64,000 nt of DNA, from contig NZ_LR134266.1 of assembly GCF_900636365.1 (NCBI RefSeq), positions 1,377,501-1,441,500 of the forward strand, read 5' to 3'. The DNA comes from Streptococcus viridans (GTDB taxonomy: Bacteria; Bacillota; Bacilli; Lactobacillales; Streptococcaceae). This document shows, in pieces, positions 1 to 8,401 of this stretch. Made by a program: the position numbers and the translations under genes. The notes under the pieces are model-generated. The model was not told the origin of the DNA and made no database searches. It was given only the letters and a program-made list of their open reading frames with translations. The first letter of the stretch is position 1. Every line of letters starts with the position of its first letter.

Positions 1-85
1 CACTGGTCACCTTGGTACAGTCCCCTTTTAAGGCAATCATGACTAATACATGGGTTCCAATAGTAAAACGACTTGAAATTTGCAT
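1..85 (-). CDS. Rrf2-family transcriptional regulator (N-terminal fragment)
   Basis: Only the first 28 codons are in the window; the gene continues past its left edge. The start MQISSRFTIGTHVLVMIAL is typical of Rrf2-family winged-helix regulators, which sense Fe-S clusters, redox state or metabolites and often repress their own promoter. The ATG is preceded by an AGAGGAG ribosome site, with a strong promoter about 100 bp upstream. Whether the Fe-S cysteines are present cannot be seen, so the subtype (IscR, NsrR, CymR or other) is open. The family call rests on the N-terminus only. Confidence 0.75.
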   Translation of the reverse strand, partial: MQISSRFTIGTHVLVMIALKGDCTKVTS

Positions 86-192
86 GGATACTCCTCTCTT
101 CCATCTAGATAGGGATGTCTTAAACTGGGTCTAAAGCCATCAGTAACTAGGGACATTTACTCTTCCGACGGTAAAGTTCTTTCTTTTAGTCT

Positions 193-220
193 ATTATACC
201 CTTATTTGTTGTAATGTCAA
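193..220 (-). promoter_or_regulatory. Promoter of the Rrf2 gene
   Basis: On the minus strand, TTGACA (215-220) and TATAAT (193-198) are separated by 16 bp. This near-consensus promoter starts a leader of about 100 nt before the Rrf2 start codon. It lies just after the stop codon of the phosphoesterase gene. Confidence 0.8.
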
Positions 221-228
221 CTGTTACA

Positions 229-1071
229 CTAGTTAAAAAAGTCCCTCAACCATGCATCTACTTCTACATCATGTCCCTCTCGCTGGGCTATTTCATGTAG
301 AAGCTCATGATTATGGGTATGGTGGATCCCATAGACTAAACTTTCATAGTAAACTTGAAAGTAAGGGAGTTTCAGATCCTTAGCGAGTTGGAGTTCTTTC
401 TCAATGTCATAGTCTACCCGTCGAAAGTCAACATCTTTCAAGCCCATATCATCAAACTCCAGGATGGCATACATGGCCCGTAGATCCTTTCGAAGATTGG
501 CCTGCAAAAAGAAGGGTTGTCCGATGGAACCCGGATTAAGGATAAGCTCTCCACCGCTTCCATATCGGAAAAATTGTTGGTGGATATGACCATAGACTGC
601 TATATCACAAGGGGGATTGGTTACGAGGCGATCATAATCTTTCTGATCTCCTATATGGATCAATTCTCGACCCCAATTTTTGTCTGGCAGATGATGGGTA
701 ATGCCCACTTTTAAGCCGGAAACTTCCCGATGCACTTGCATGGGCAGACTTTGCATGGCCTCTATCTCTTCTGGACGAATTTCTTCTAAGATATACTGAC
801 AATGGCGCATCAAATAACGGTGGCTAGCCCTTGATGGATCCAGCATCCCCTTCATCGCTCGCCATAAACTATCTTCCCAATTTCCTAAAATCTGTACGGT
901 GATGGGCAATTCTTCAAGTAGGTTCAAAAGATGTCGTCTACCAGTCCCCGGCATAAGGACATCCCCTAATAACCAGTATTCTTCTACACCTGCCCGCTTG
1001 GCATCTTCAAGCACAGCTTCTAAAGCGGTTGTATTCCCATGTATATCCGAAAGCAAAGCAATTTTTGTCAT
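229..1071 (-). CDS. Calcineurin-like metallophosphoesterase (YfcE/MJ0936-like)
   Basis: A 280-residue cytoplasmic protein with the metallophosphoesterase motifs in order: DIHGN near residue 9, GDVL near 36, GNWED near 63, a histidine pair near 126, GHIHQ near 161 and NPGSIGQP near 178. These supply the Asp, Asn and His ligands for a two-metal centre that hydrolyses phosphodiesters or phosphomonoesters. The substrate cannot be inferred. The start has an AAGGAG site 7 nt upstream. It is transcribed in the same direction as the ABC exporter behind it but is separated from it by a terminator. No signal peptide or membrane segment is visible. Confidence 0.85.
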   Translation of the reverse strand: MTKIALLSDIHGNTTALEAVLEDAKRAGVEEYWLLGDVLMPGTGRRHLLNLLEELPITVQILGNWEDSLWRAMKGMLDPSRASHRYLMRHCQYILEEIRPEEIEAMQSLPMQVHREVSGLKVGITHHLPDKNWGRELIHIGDQKDYDRLVTNPPCDIAVYGHIHQQFFRYGSGGELILNPGSIGQPFFLQANLRKDLRAMYAILEFDDMGLKDVDFRRVDYDIEKELQLAKDLKLPYFQVYYESLVYGIHHTHNHELLHEIAQREGHDVEVDAWLRDFFN

Positions 1072-1104
1072 GTCTCTTCTCCTTCTCTCATTATACCAAA
1101 GCTC

Positions 1105-1136
1105 TAAAAAACTTCCACCCTAGGGTAGAAGTTTCT
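1105..1136 (-). terminator. Terminator after the ABC exporter operon
   Basis: An inverted repeat (AAACTTC...GAAGTTT around a palindromic ACCCTAGGGT core) is followed on the minus strand by a run of six T. It lies just behind the permease stop codon and separates that operon from the phosphoesterase gene. Confidence 0.8.
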
Positions 1137-1139
1137 TTT

Positions 1140-3857
1140 TTATTCAACAGATTTCAAAGCCTCCAGCATGTCTACCTTGCGAAGATGATGATTGACCAAG
1201 ATTCCTAAGATAGCTAGGATCAGAATGACGCCAGCGATAGGAGAAAGATAGACACCAAGGGCTACCCGCGGATAGAAGAGAATGGCATCTGGGGCAATCA
1301 TAGCAATCAAGAAGCGATGGAGATAAAAGCCTCCTAGCAAACCCAATCCTATCCCTACAAGAGACAAGAGGATGGTTTCTCGATAAATATAAAGGGTGAC
1401 TTCCTGATGATGGAAGCCGAGTACCTTAATAGTTGATAACTCACGGATTCGTTCTGCCACATTGATATTGGTTAAATTATATAAAATAACAATGGCTAGC
1501 AAAATGGATACTAGAACTAAAATCATCATGGTCTTATTCAATGATTGGGCTACAGAATTGAAGAGAGAAATCAAGGAAGTATTTTGCGTAACAGCAAGCA
1601 CCGCCCCTTCGTCCATCATGTCCCGACTAACCTTCTGAACGAACTGCTGAGAAGAAGACTGTAATCGGACAAAATAGGCATTGTGCTTAGCGCTTCTTCC
1701 ATAGGTTTTCTGATAGGTCGCTTGATTCATATAGATAAAATGGCCTACATAATTTTCGGTAATCGCAGCCACCTTAATCGTATGCCCATCTATCCGCAAG
1801 TCATCCCCAACGCCCACCTTGGCCAGCTGCGCTAATTTACTGGTAATCACCGCCCCATTGGATAGGTCGATTCTTCCCTCTTCTGAGCGGAGACTGATAA
1901 AGGGTTCCAAGCTGTCTTTAGGGGACACCATTAAGGTCAGGCTTTGTTTTCCACGTCCTGAAGGATAGGAAGCCTCCACTTGTTTTGTAAAAATAGCTTC
2001 TGTCTCTTTAATATCTGCTTGCTTCAAGCGCTTCTTCAAGGATTGTTCCTCTTCGTCTGTCAGACTGGATTTGGTCGAGAGAATCATATCGTATTTAAGG
2101 ATTTCTCCAAACTGGCGTTGGGGTACTCCACCAACTGAGGATTGAATCCCTAGACCCGCAAAGAGAAGAGCAACCGAACCAGCAACACCAAATACCGTCA
2201 TCAACATCCGCTGTTTGTAGCGAAAAATATTTCTAGCGGTCACCTTTTGGGTGAAACTCAAACGTTTCCACAAAAACGGAAGCCGTTCGAGCAAAATACT
2301 GGATCCAGAAACTGGTGGTTTTGGAAGAAGGAGGTGACTGGCTTCTTCCTTCAACTCTTTCCTAGCAACTAGATAAGCTGGAAAGACGCTAGAAAGAAGG
2401 GAGAGCCCCAAGGCTAAAATGCTATAGGACCCATAAAAATACTGTTGACTAGTTCCTACGACCATCCCCTGAGTGATAATCTGCGAAATGGTTCCTGATA
2501 AAACATAATGACCGAGAAGAGTTCCGATGCCTGTCCCAACTGTTCCAGCAACCAAGCCATACAAGAGGAACTTTGCTAAGATATCTTTCGTTCGATAGCC
2601 CAAGGCTTTGAACAAGCCCGCATGGCTCCGTTCTTCATCGACAAAACGAGTCATGGTCGTAAACGTGACCATGGCAGCGACTGCGTAGAGCACCACAGGA
2701 AATAGATTGCCTACCGCGGAGATACTGGCACTGGCATTACTATACATGAGGTAACCCTGTCCGCCTGGAATAGTTTTTCGATCATAAACATGATAGTTTG
2801 GTAGAGCTAGATTCTCCAATTCTTCCTTGGCCTTTTCTAGGTCCTTCTGTTTAGTTGCTAGTTCTGATTCACCTGTCTGTATGTTGACCAATTGCTGATC
2901 TAGTTGCTTTTGGGCTTCTGCCAGCTCGAGTCGTCTTGCTTCTAATTCTTCCTGGGGCAAGAGTGTAGACAGTTGATTCAGTTTATTGGATTGCTCCGTC
3001 AATTGTGTTTGTGCTTGTCCTGCCTTTTCACGTGCGTCTGCTAACTGTTTGTTTGCAGCATCAAGTTCTTCTTGTCCTTTTTGGATCTTTTGTTTCCCAT
3101 CATCCTGCAGTTTTCGATAGCGCTCCTGACCATTTCCAGCTAGGAGTTTTTCCAGGTCCTTTTGATGGGAGGCCAGACGATCTTGGTAGCTAGTTGAGAA
3201 TGGATTGAGCCCCCTCAAATCATCAAACTGAATCCGAGCAAGGCTATAAACAGGACTAGTAAAGGCTTTTTTTGAGAGGACGCCATAAGCATCCAAGGAA
3301 CCACTCCCACTCGTAGCTTGTCCCAAGTCTTTTTCGGACCACATCTCAGCAGACTTTACAAATCCAACAATTCGATAGTTTTTTGTCTTTAAAACAGATG
3401 GACTTCCTGCTTTTTCATGTATCCTTATCTGATCCCCAATCTGGTAACGATCTTTCCAAAATGCTGCTAGAGCGACCTCATCTTGCTTCTGCGGAAGCCG
3501 TCCTGAAACCAGCTGAAAGCGCGAAATGGTTTCTGGACTAGAAAAGAGTCGAACAGCTTCGTCCTTTCCGTCAACCGTCACATCTGTCAGGTAGGAAAAC
3601 TCCAAGCTGGCCCCCGTCAATCCTTTTAGCTCTTCTTGGTCAGTCTTGTCCAAACCAAGATCTCCCATGACAGCTAGGTCCAACATTTCTTGTTGGTCTA
3701 TAAAGATTTGGGCAGTTCGATGCATATTTGGGGTCGTTACTTTTAAACCGACCAGGGCTAAGGTACCCAGCATCATCAGCGTTAAAATGGACAAAAAGCG
3801 CCCTTTGGAACTAGTAAAGGAATGGAATAAATCTTTCCAATATACTTTTTGCTTCAT
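1140..3857 (-). CDS. ABC transporter permease, FtsX/MacB superfamily
   Basis: A 905-residue membrane protein. It has one N-terminal membrane segment (about residues 20-40), a large extracellular region with a Gln/Glu/Lys-rich coiled coil at about 240-350, a central bundle of three segments (about 385-500), a second short extracellular domain, and a C-terminal bundle of three. This doubled FtsX layout is known from exporters of antimicrobial peptides, lipids or lipoproteins; the substrate is unknown. The start used is the ATG 6 nt behind AGGGAGG; a TTG two codons earlier touches the ribosome site and is rejected. The gene lies 11 bp behind its ATPase and forms an operon with it. Confidence 0.85.
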   Translation of the reverse strand: MKQKVYWKDLFHSFTSSKGRFLSILTLMMLGTLALVGLKVTTPNMHRTAQIFIDQQEMLDLAVMGDLGLDKTDQEELKGLTGASLEFSYLTDVTVDGKDEAVRLFSSPETISRFQLVSGRLPQKQDEVALAAFWKDRYQIGDQIRIHEKAGSPSVLKTKNYRIVGFVKSAEMWSEKDLGQATSGSGSLDAYGVLSKKAFTSPVYSLARIQFDDLRGLNPFSTSYQDRLASHQKDLEKLLAGNGQERYRKLQDDGKQKIQKGQEELDAANKQLADAREKAGQAQTQLTEQSNKLNQLSTLLPQEELEARRLELAEAQKQLDQQLVNIQTGESELATKQKDLEKAKEELENLALPNYHVYDRKTIPGGQGYLMYSNASASISAVGNLFPVVLYAVAAMVTFTTMTRFVDEERSHAGLFKALGYRTKDILAKFLLYGLVAGTVGTGIGTLLGHYVLSGTISQIITQGMVVGTSQQYFYGSYSILALGLSLLSSVFPAYLVARKELKEEASHLLLPKPPVSGSSILLERLPFLWKRLSFTQKVTARNIFRYKQRMLMTVFGVAGSVALLFAGLGIQSSVGGVPQRQFGEILKYDMILSTKSSLTDEEEQSLKKRLKQADIKETEAIFTKQVEASYPSGRGKQSLTLMVSPKDSLEPFISLRSEEGRIDLSNGAVITSKLAQLAKVGVGDDLRIDGHTIKVAAITENYVGHFIYMNQATYQKTYGRSAKHNAYFVRLQSSSQQFVQKVSRDMMDEGAVLAVTQNTSLISLFNSVAQSLNKTMMILVLVSILLAIVILYNLTNINVAERIRELSTIKVLGFHHQEVTLYIYRETILLSLVGIGLGLLGGFYLHRFLIAMIAPDAILFYPRVALGVYLSPIAGVILILAILGILVNHHLRKVDMLEALKSVE

Positions 3858-3868
3858 GAACAACCTCC

Positions 3869-4570
3869 CTAATACTCTAAGCTATCGATATCTAGTGGAG
3901 TGTTATTGACGGTCACCGATTTTACTTGGGCATCATGCATCTGAATGACACGATCGGCTATTGGTGCCAAGGAAGCATTATGGGTGACGATAATCACTGT
4001 TGCCCCTTTCTTACGAGACATGTCCTGAAGAATCTTTAAAACCTGTTTGCCAGTTTGGTAGTCTAAAGCCCCTGTTGGTTCATCACAAAGGAGAATCTTA
4101 GGATTCTTCGCCACTGCGCGCGCAATAGCTACCCGTTGTTGTTCCCCACCAGATAGCTGGGCTGGGAAATTGTTCAATCGCTCTCCCAATCCAACCTCTC
4201 TCAAAACTTGTTCAGGGTCTAGGGCATCAGAAACAATTTCAGAAGCCAACTCAACATTTTCCTTGGCTGTCAAATTAGGGATGAGATTATAAAACTGGAA
4301 GACAAAGCCAACATCATTTCTGCGATAATCCGTTCGTTGGTGCGAGGAGAAGCTTGAGATGGCTTTCCCATCCACTAAAACCTCCCCTTCATCATTGGTA
4401 TCCATACCTCCCAAAATATTGAGAACCGTTGATTTTCCTGCACCAGATGCCCCTAAAATGATGACCAATTCCCCTTTCTCAATTTCAAAAGTAACATCTT
4501 TATTGGCAATGATGTGAGTTTCTCCTGACGGATAGCGCTTGTAACTATGTTTCATCTCAATATAAGCCAT
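3869..4570 (-). CDS. ABC transporter ATP-binding protein (MacB/LolD type)
   Basis: A 233-residue nucleotide-binding subunit starting [13 protein letters not shown]. It has Walker A (GASGAGKS), Q-loop ([10 protein letters not shown]), the signature LSGGEQQR, Walker B with catalytic Glu (LLCDEPTG) and the H-loop (VTHNAS). It pairs with the large permease encoded next. The chosen ATG has GGGAGA 8 nt upstream; an in-frame 25-codon extension lacks a ribosome site and does not resemble the family. A promoter lies just upstream, and a TetR gene is transcribed away on the other strand, so TetR control of the exporter is likely but inferred. Confidence 0.88.
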   Translation of the reverse strand: MAYIEMKHSYKRYPSGETHIIANKDVTFEIEKGELVIILGASGAGKSTVLNILGGMDTNDEGEVLVDGKAISSFSSHQRTDYRRNDVGFVFQFYNLIPNLTAKENVELASEIVSDALDPEQVLREVGLGERLNNFPAQLSGGEQQRVAIARAVAKNPKILLCDEPTGALDYQTGKQVLKILQDMSRKKGATVIIVTHNASLAPIADRVIQMHDAQVKSVTVNNTPLDIDSLEY

Positions 4571-4606
4571 ATCTTTTCTCCCACTTAAACACAAGTTTCT
4601 ATCTTT

Positions 4607-4635
4607 ATTATAGTCCTTTTTTACCGGAAGACCAA
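4607..4635 (-). promoter_or_regulatory. Promoter of the ABC exporter operon
   Basis: On the minus strand, TTGGTC (4630-4635) and a perfect TATAAT (4607-4612) are spaced by 17 bp, about 35 bp before the ATPase start codon. No obvious palindromic TetR operator overlaps it. Confidence 0.7.
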
Positions 4636-4645
4636 GGATAATCAA

Positions 4646-5032
4646 TCTCTTAAAACGACTAAAATAGCTGAAATGAACCAGCTCATGACAAGCACGAACT
4701 TATGGAGAAATTTGGAGTAAAAACTAATACTTTTCTATGCAAAAATAGACAAGGAAAAAGCTTGATCTTATCTAGTTTCTGATATAGAAATTTCCAAGCA
4801 TCATCTGCCCTCCTCTCCTTAGTTTGTGATATAATAACAAATAAGTATGAATTATTATTTGCTTTTAAACAACTGATATTTCAAGTTTTTCTTTCATTTT
4901 TATATAATAGCCCCTTTGAAAGTAGATCTGGGAAAAATTTTTATAATCCTTCCAAAATGGCTTTTACAGTATAAGAATAAGACCTGATTTTAAGCCATTT
5001 AGACTTATAGAATGATACTAAAATTTTATTCT
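4646..5032. other. Intergenic region between the divergent ABC operon and tetR
   Basis: About 390 bp of AT-rich DNA without a convincing ORF. It holds two isolated TATAAT motifs on the plus strand (4829-4834, with an extended TG, and 4903-4908). There is a loose inverted repeat CAAATAA...TTATTTG (about 4837-4861) and a long-loop inverted repeat AAATGGCTT...AAGCCATTT (about 4957-5009). No RNA family or gene remnant was recognised. Confidence 0.5.
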
Positions 5033-5062
5033 GTTGATGGATAAATTTGATTTCTGTATAAT
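5033..5062 (+). promoter_or_regulatory. Promoter of the tetR gene
   Basis: TTGATG (5033-5038) and TATAAT (5057-5062) with an 18-bp spacer, about 50 bp before the TetR start codon. Confidence 0.65.
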
Positions 5063-5115
5063 ATGATGATTAGTGAACAATAATTTATGCCAAACTACAT
5101 GATAAAGGAGGAACC

Positions 5116-5676
5116 ATGACCCGAAAAAAGAGAAAAACGAATTCTAAAAATGCTATCCGAAGCGCCCTATCACGTCTGCTTCTTGAACAATCACTTGAAA
5201 GTCTTACAATTAGCCAATTAACAAAGGAAGCAGGCATTAATCGAGGTACTTTCTACCTCCATTATGTAGACAAACAAGATATGTTCAACCAGCTAAAATC
5301 TGAACTCTTAGGCGAGTTGGGAGAACTATTCGCTACAAGCACCGTCAATCGAGCAAATTTTCTCGCCTCACTTCAATATATTCAAGATAATTATGACTTT
5401 ATCTATGCCTTAATGCAGATGGATTATCAAGAGTTTCATATTATAATGAAAAATTTCACCCTGCAACTTCTTGACGATACTCCACATGCCAAAGAACATT
5501 TGGTTAATAAATTCCAAATTCCTTATAAGTATGCTGTTGAGATCTTTGTAGCTACGATTGAAGCCGTGATCACGAAATGGTTGTCAACTGGTGCAAAAGA
5601 AGAACCAATCGAAATCGCAACGGTCGTATTAAGTGTGACTGACTTTACCACTTGGAACCAACCTATAACTGAATAA
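5116..5676 (+). CDS. TetR/AcrR-family transcriptional regulator
   Basis: A 186-residue protein with a TetR-type helix-turn-helix at about residues 12-57 (AIRSALSRLLLEQS...LTISQLTKEAGINRGTFYLHY), followed by an all-helical ligand and dimer domain of the short type seen in regulators related to DhaS. It starts at an ATG behind AAAGGAGGAACC. TetR proteins mostly repress nearby genes and release DNA when they bind a small ligand. The divergent ABC exporter is the obvious candidate target. The ligand is unknown. A terminator follows at once, so it is transcribed alone. Confidence 0.85.
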   Translation: MTRKKRKTNSKNAIRSALSRLLLEQSLESLTISQLTKEAGINRGTFYLHYVDKQDMFNQLKSELLGELGELFATSTVNRANFLASLQYIQDNYDFIYALMQMDYQEFHIIMKNFTLQLLDDTPHAKEHLVNKFQIPYKYAVEIFVATIEAVITKWLSTGAKEEPIEIATVVLSVTDFTTWNQPITE

Positions 5677-5684
5677 GAAAATGA

Positions 5685-5708
5685 GAAAACGAAAGTTTTC
5701 TTTTTTTT
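5685..5708 (+). terminator. Terminator of tetR
   Basis: Stem GAAAAC/GTTTTC with a GAAA tetraloop, then eight T. It begins 8 bp after the stop codon. Confidence 0.85.
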
Positions 5709-5769
5709 ATGGATAAGGCCAACTAGCTGAAATATCAACTCTCACACAAGATTATTTGCCCAAGTGTCA

Positions 5770-5806
5770 GAAAACGTTTTCCTTTTCTTTCCTTTTTAGC
5801 TATAAT
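5770..5806 (+). promoter_or_regulatory. Promoter of the 5'-nucleotidase gene with a cre-like palindrome
   Basis: A TATAAT (5801-5806) lies 37 bp before the start codon. The perfect palindrome GAAAACGTTTTC (5770-5781) overlaps the poorly conserved -35 position. It resembles a CcpA cre site but lacks the outer TG and CA bases, so CcpA control is plausible and unproven. Confidence 0.5.
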
Positions 5807-5842
5807 ATTTAGTATGGAATAAAATAGAAAAGAGGACCGTTT

Positions 5843-8041
5843 ATGAAAAAGAAGAAACTTCTTTTACCAATCTTATTGCTTGCTCCTGCCTTCCTAGCTT
5901 CCCAGGTAGCTGCAGATGAGCAAACAGCTCCTGAAACTAACCTTGAAGTAGCTGCTACTTCAACAAATGCTACAGATGCTACTCCTGCTTCAACAGAAGG
6001 CAGTACAGCTACTTCAGAAGGTGCTACAGAGAGTTCAGCTGACTTACCTGAAGCAAATATCATACATACCAACGACGTTCATGGTCGGATCGTCGAAGAA
6101 AAGGGTGTGATTGGAGATGCTAAATTAGCAGCAGTCATCGATGAAGAACGGGCGAAAAATCCATCTACATTGGTAGTAGATGCTGGGGATGCCTTCCAAG
6201 GACTACCGATTTCAAATAGTTCCAAAGGGGAAGAACGAGCTAAAATTTTGAACGAAATTGGCTACGATGCCATGGCAGTCGGAAACCATGAGTTCGATTT
6301 TGGTTTGGATGAGGCTAAGAAATACAAAGAAATCTTGAACTTCCCACTTCTCAGTTCCAACACCTACATCAACGGTGCTCGCTTATTTGAAGCTTCCACC
6401 ATTGTCGATAAAGATAAGAATGTTGTTGGGGATGAGTTTGTGGTCATCGGAGTGACAACGCCTGAAACAGCCACTAAAACCCACCCTAAGAATGTCCAAG
6501 GTGTTACTTTCACAGATCCTATTTCAGAAGTAAATAAGGTCATTGATGAGATTGAAGCACGCGCTACTGCTGAGGGCAAGACTTACAAAAACTACGTTGT
6601 CCTTGCTCACTTAGGTGTAGATACAACCACTCCAGTCGAATGGCGGGGCTCTACTTTAGCTGAGGAACTTTCTAAAAATGCAAAACTGAAAGGTAAACGC
6701 GTCACCGTTATTGACGGGCATTCCCATACTGTTCAATCAACCACTTACGGAGACAACGTAACCTATAACCAAACCGGTAGCTACCTGAACAATATCGGTA
6801 AAATCACCTACCAGGCCAACCAATTGCTTGGAAATCCTCAACAAATTTCAGCAGCTTCAACTAAAAATGTAGTGCCAAATGCCAAAGTAGCTGCCATGGT
6901 CCAAAAGATCAAAGAACAATACGATGCTGAGAATGCTAAAGTCGTTCGTGACAATAGTCCTGTAGAACTAAATGGTCAACGGGAAAATGTCCGTGTCCGC
7001 GAGACCAACCTTGGAAATGTCGTAGCGGATGCCCTCTATGAATACGGACAAACCGGATTTAGTCATAAGACTGACCTCGCTGTAACCAACGGTGGCGGCT
7101 TGCGTGAGACCATTGCCAAAGACAAGCCAATTACCAAAGGAAGCGTCATTGCTGTTCTTCCATTTGGGAATACCATCTCTCAAATTAAAGTAACCGGTCA
7201 GAATATTGCTGATATGTTTGCTAAATCTCTTGGATCTATTTTACAAGAAAAAGATGGCAAAACTGTTCTTGACGAAAACGGACAACCCCTTCTTGAACCA
7301 AGCGGAGGCTTCCTCCAAGTTTCTGGAGCAAAAGTTTATTATGATACAACCCTACCAGCTGAAAAACGCATCCTCTATGTCGAAATTAAAAATCCAGAAA
7401 CCGGTCAATACGAACCTCTTAACTTAGCTAAAGATTACTACTTGACTACCAATGACTTCTTAGCAGCAGGAGGGGATGGCTACACCATGTTAGGTGGAGC
7501 TCGTGAGGAAGGTCCTTCCATGGACGTTGCCTTTGCAGATTACCTTGCTAAGGCAGATCTCACAGCCTATGCAACCATCAATCCAAATTCTCGTACCATT
7601 TCTATTTCTGCTAGCAAAGATACAGATGGAGATGGTGTGGCAGATATTGAGGAAATCAAACAAGGAACAGATCCTGCTAATCCAAAGTCCTACCCAGGAA
7701 GCAATGACCAACCAGTTATCCCATCTACCGGTAAAAATGCTCAACCAACTAATCCATCTACCGGTAAAATGGATCAAACATACATTCCAGCTCTAGTTAG
7801 TACGAATTCTCCTAATCAACTAGCTAGCCAAACAAAGAATACTTTAACATCTGCTAAAGACGATACACAGATCAAGGCCAACAACCATCACTTGTCAGTG
7901 ACAGTCGCTAAAACATTCACAGCGGGCTCTGCTACCCTACCAGAAACAGGAACTTCCGACTCTCCTGCTATCTACATGCTCGCTCTGTTGACATCCATCT
8001 TAGCCTTCTTTGGTCTAAAGAAAAAAGAAGAAAGCAAATAA
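5843..8041 (+). CDS. LPxTG-anchored 5'-nucleotidase / bifunctional UshA-like phosphohydrolase
   Basis: A 732-residue surface enzyme. It has a signal peptide (residues 1-24), a low-complexity Thr/Ala/Glu linker, a metallophosphatase domain (HTNDVHGR at 75-82, DAGDAFQG near 113, GNHEFDFG near 147, DGHSH near 290) and a 5'-nucleotidase C-terminal domain (about 360-585). A DTDGDGVADIEEI calcium loop of the thrombospondin-3/dockerin kind follows (about 593-605), then an STGK-containing linker, LPETG (about 698) and a membrane/charged tail. Sortase A should attach it to the wall. Related streptococcal ecto-nucleotidases release adenosine from AMP/ADP, which dampens phagocytes and feeds purine salvage. 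The start has AGAGGA 6 nt upstream. Confidence 0.93.
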   Translation: MKKKKLLLPILLLAPAFLASQVAADEQTAPETNLEVAATSTNATDATPASTEGSTATSEGATESSADLPEANIIHTNDVHGRIVEEKGVIGDAKLAAVIDEERAKNPSTLVVDAGDAFQGLPISNSSKGEERAKILNEIGYDAMAVGNHEFDFGLDEAKKYKEILNFPLLSSNTYINGARLFEASTIVDKDKNVVGDEFVVIGVTTPETATKTHPKNVQGVTFTDPISEVNKVIDEIEARATAEGKTYKNYVVLAHLGVDTTTPVEWRGSTLAEELSKNAKLKGKRVTVIDGHSHTVQSTTYGDNVTYNQTGSYLNNIGKITYQANQLLGNPQQISAASTKNVVPNAKVAAMVQKIKEQYDAENAKVVRDNSPVELNGQRENVRVRETNLGNVVADALYEYGQTGFSHKTDLAVTNGGGLRETIAKDKPITKGSVIAVLPFGNTISQIKVTGQNIADMFAKSLGSILQEKDGKTVLDENGQPLLEPSGGFLQVSGAKVYYDTTLPAEKRILYVEIKNPETGQYEPLNLAKDYYLTTNDFLAAGGDGYTMLGGAREEGPSMDVAFADYLAKADLTAYATINPNSRTISISASKDTDGDGVADIEEIKQGTDPANPKSYPGSNDQPVIPSTGKNAQPTNPSTGKMDQTYIPALVSTNSPNQLASQTKNTLTSAKDDTQIKANNHHLSVTVAKTFTAGSATLPETGTSDSPAIYMLALLTSILAFFGLKKKEESK

Positions 8042-8051
8042 AATCTAGAAA

Positions 8052-8083
8052 AAAAGCTTAGAAACAAAAGTTTCTAAGCTTTT
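8052..8083 (+). terminator. Terminator hairpin of the 5'-nucleotidase gene (copy 1)
   Basis: A 14-bp perfect stem AAAAGCTTAGAAAC/GTTTCTAAGCTTTT with an AAAA loop, 10 bp after the stop codon. The inner 28 bases are repeated exactly at 8343-8370. Confidence 0.85.
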
Positions 8084-8201
8084 AGAATGTAGACAAACTA
8101 TTTTAAAGTAAAATAAGTTAAGCGATTCTGCAAAGAAATTAAAATGAGTTCCAATTTTTAAATAGATTCAAATAAACACCAAAACTTTCCGCTGTGAGAA
8201 A

Positions 8202-8340
8202 AGTGCCTGAAACAATAACGTTTCAGGCACTCGGAATTATTGAGACCTTAGGCTCAATAGTTAGTCTTGGAACTTCGAAGAAGTTCGCTGACGTCCGTAC
8301 TCACCTAAGGAAAGTTTTTAATATGACTTTGTCTTCAATC
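8202..8340. other. Structured intergenic block (candidate repeat or RNA element)
   Basis: There is no ORF here, but inverted repeats are dense. A 12-bp perfect stem AGTGCCTGAAAC/GTTTCAGGCACT (8202-8231) is followed, on the minus strand only, by a T-rich stretch, so it can act as a minus-strand terminator. ATTGAG/CTCAAT (8238-8257) encloses the loop ACCTTAGG, whose CCTTAGG is complementary to CCTAAGG near 8297. GAACTTC/GAAGTTC lies at about 8271-8287. The segment between copy 1 of the flanking hairpin and 8200 shows nothing. This looks like a mobile-repeat remnant or a structured RNA; which one cannot be decided here. Confidence 0.5.
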
Positions 8341-8342
8341 TG

Positions 8343-8373
8343 AAGCTTAGAAACAAAAGTTTCTAAGCTTTTT
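8343..8373 (-). terminator. Terminator hairpin of the prsW-like gene (copy 2)
   Basis: A 12-bp stem AAGCTTAGAAAC/GTTTCTAAGCTT with an AAAA loop, identical to the core of the hairpin at 8054-8081. It lies 30 bp behind the PrsW-like stop codon and is symmetrical enough to work on both strands. Confidence 0.65.
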
Positions 8374-8401
8374 AATGTATGATACCTACTGAATCTTTTC
8401 C

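Noticed and set aside
8202..8340. Pneumococcal BOX or RUP element
   Set aside because: The block has dyad symmetry like those repeats, but I could not match it to the known BOX A/B/C or RUP sequences by memory, so no name is given.
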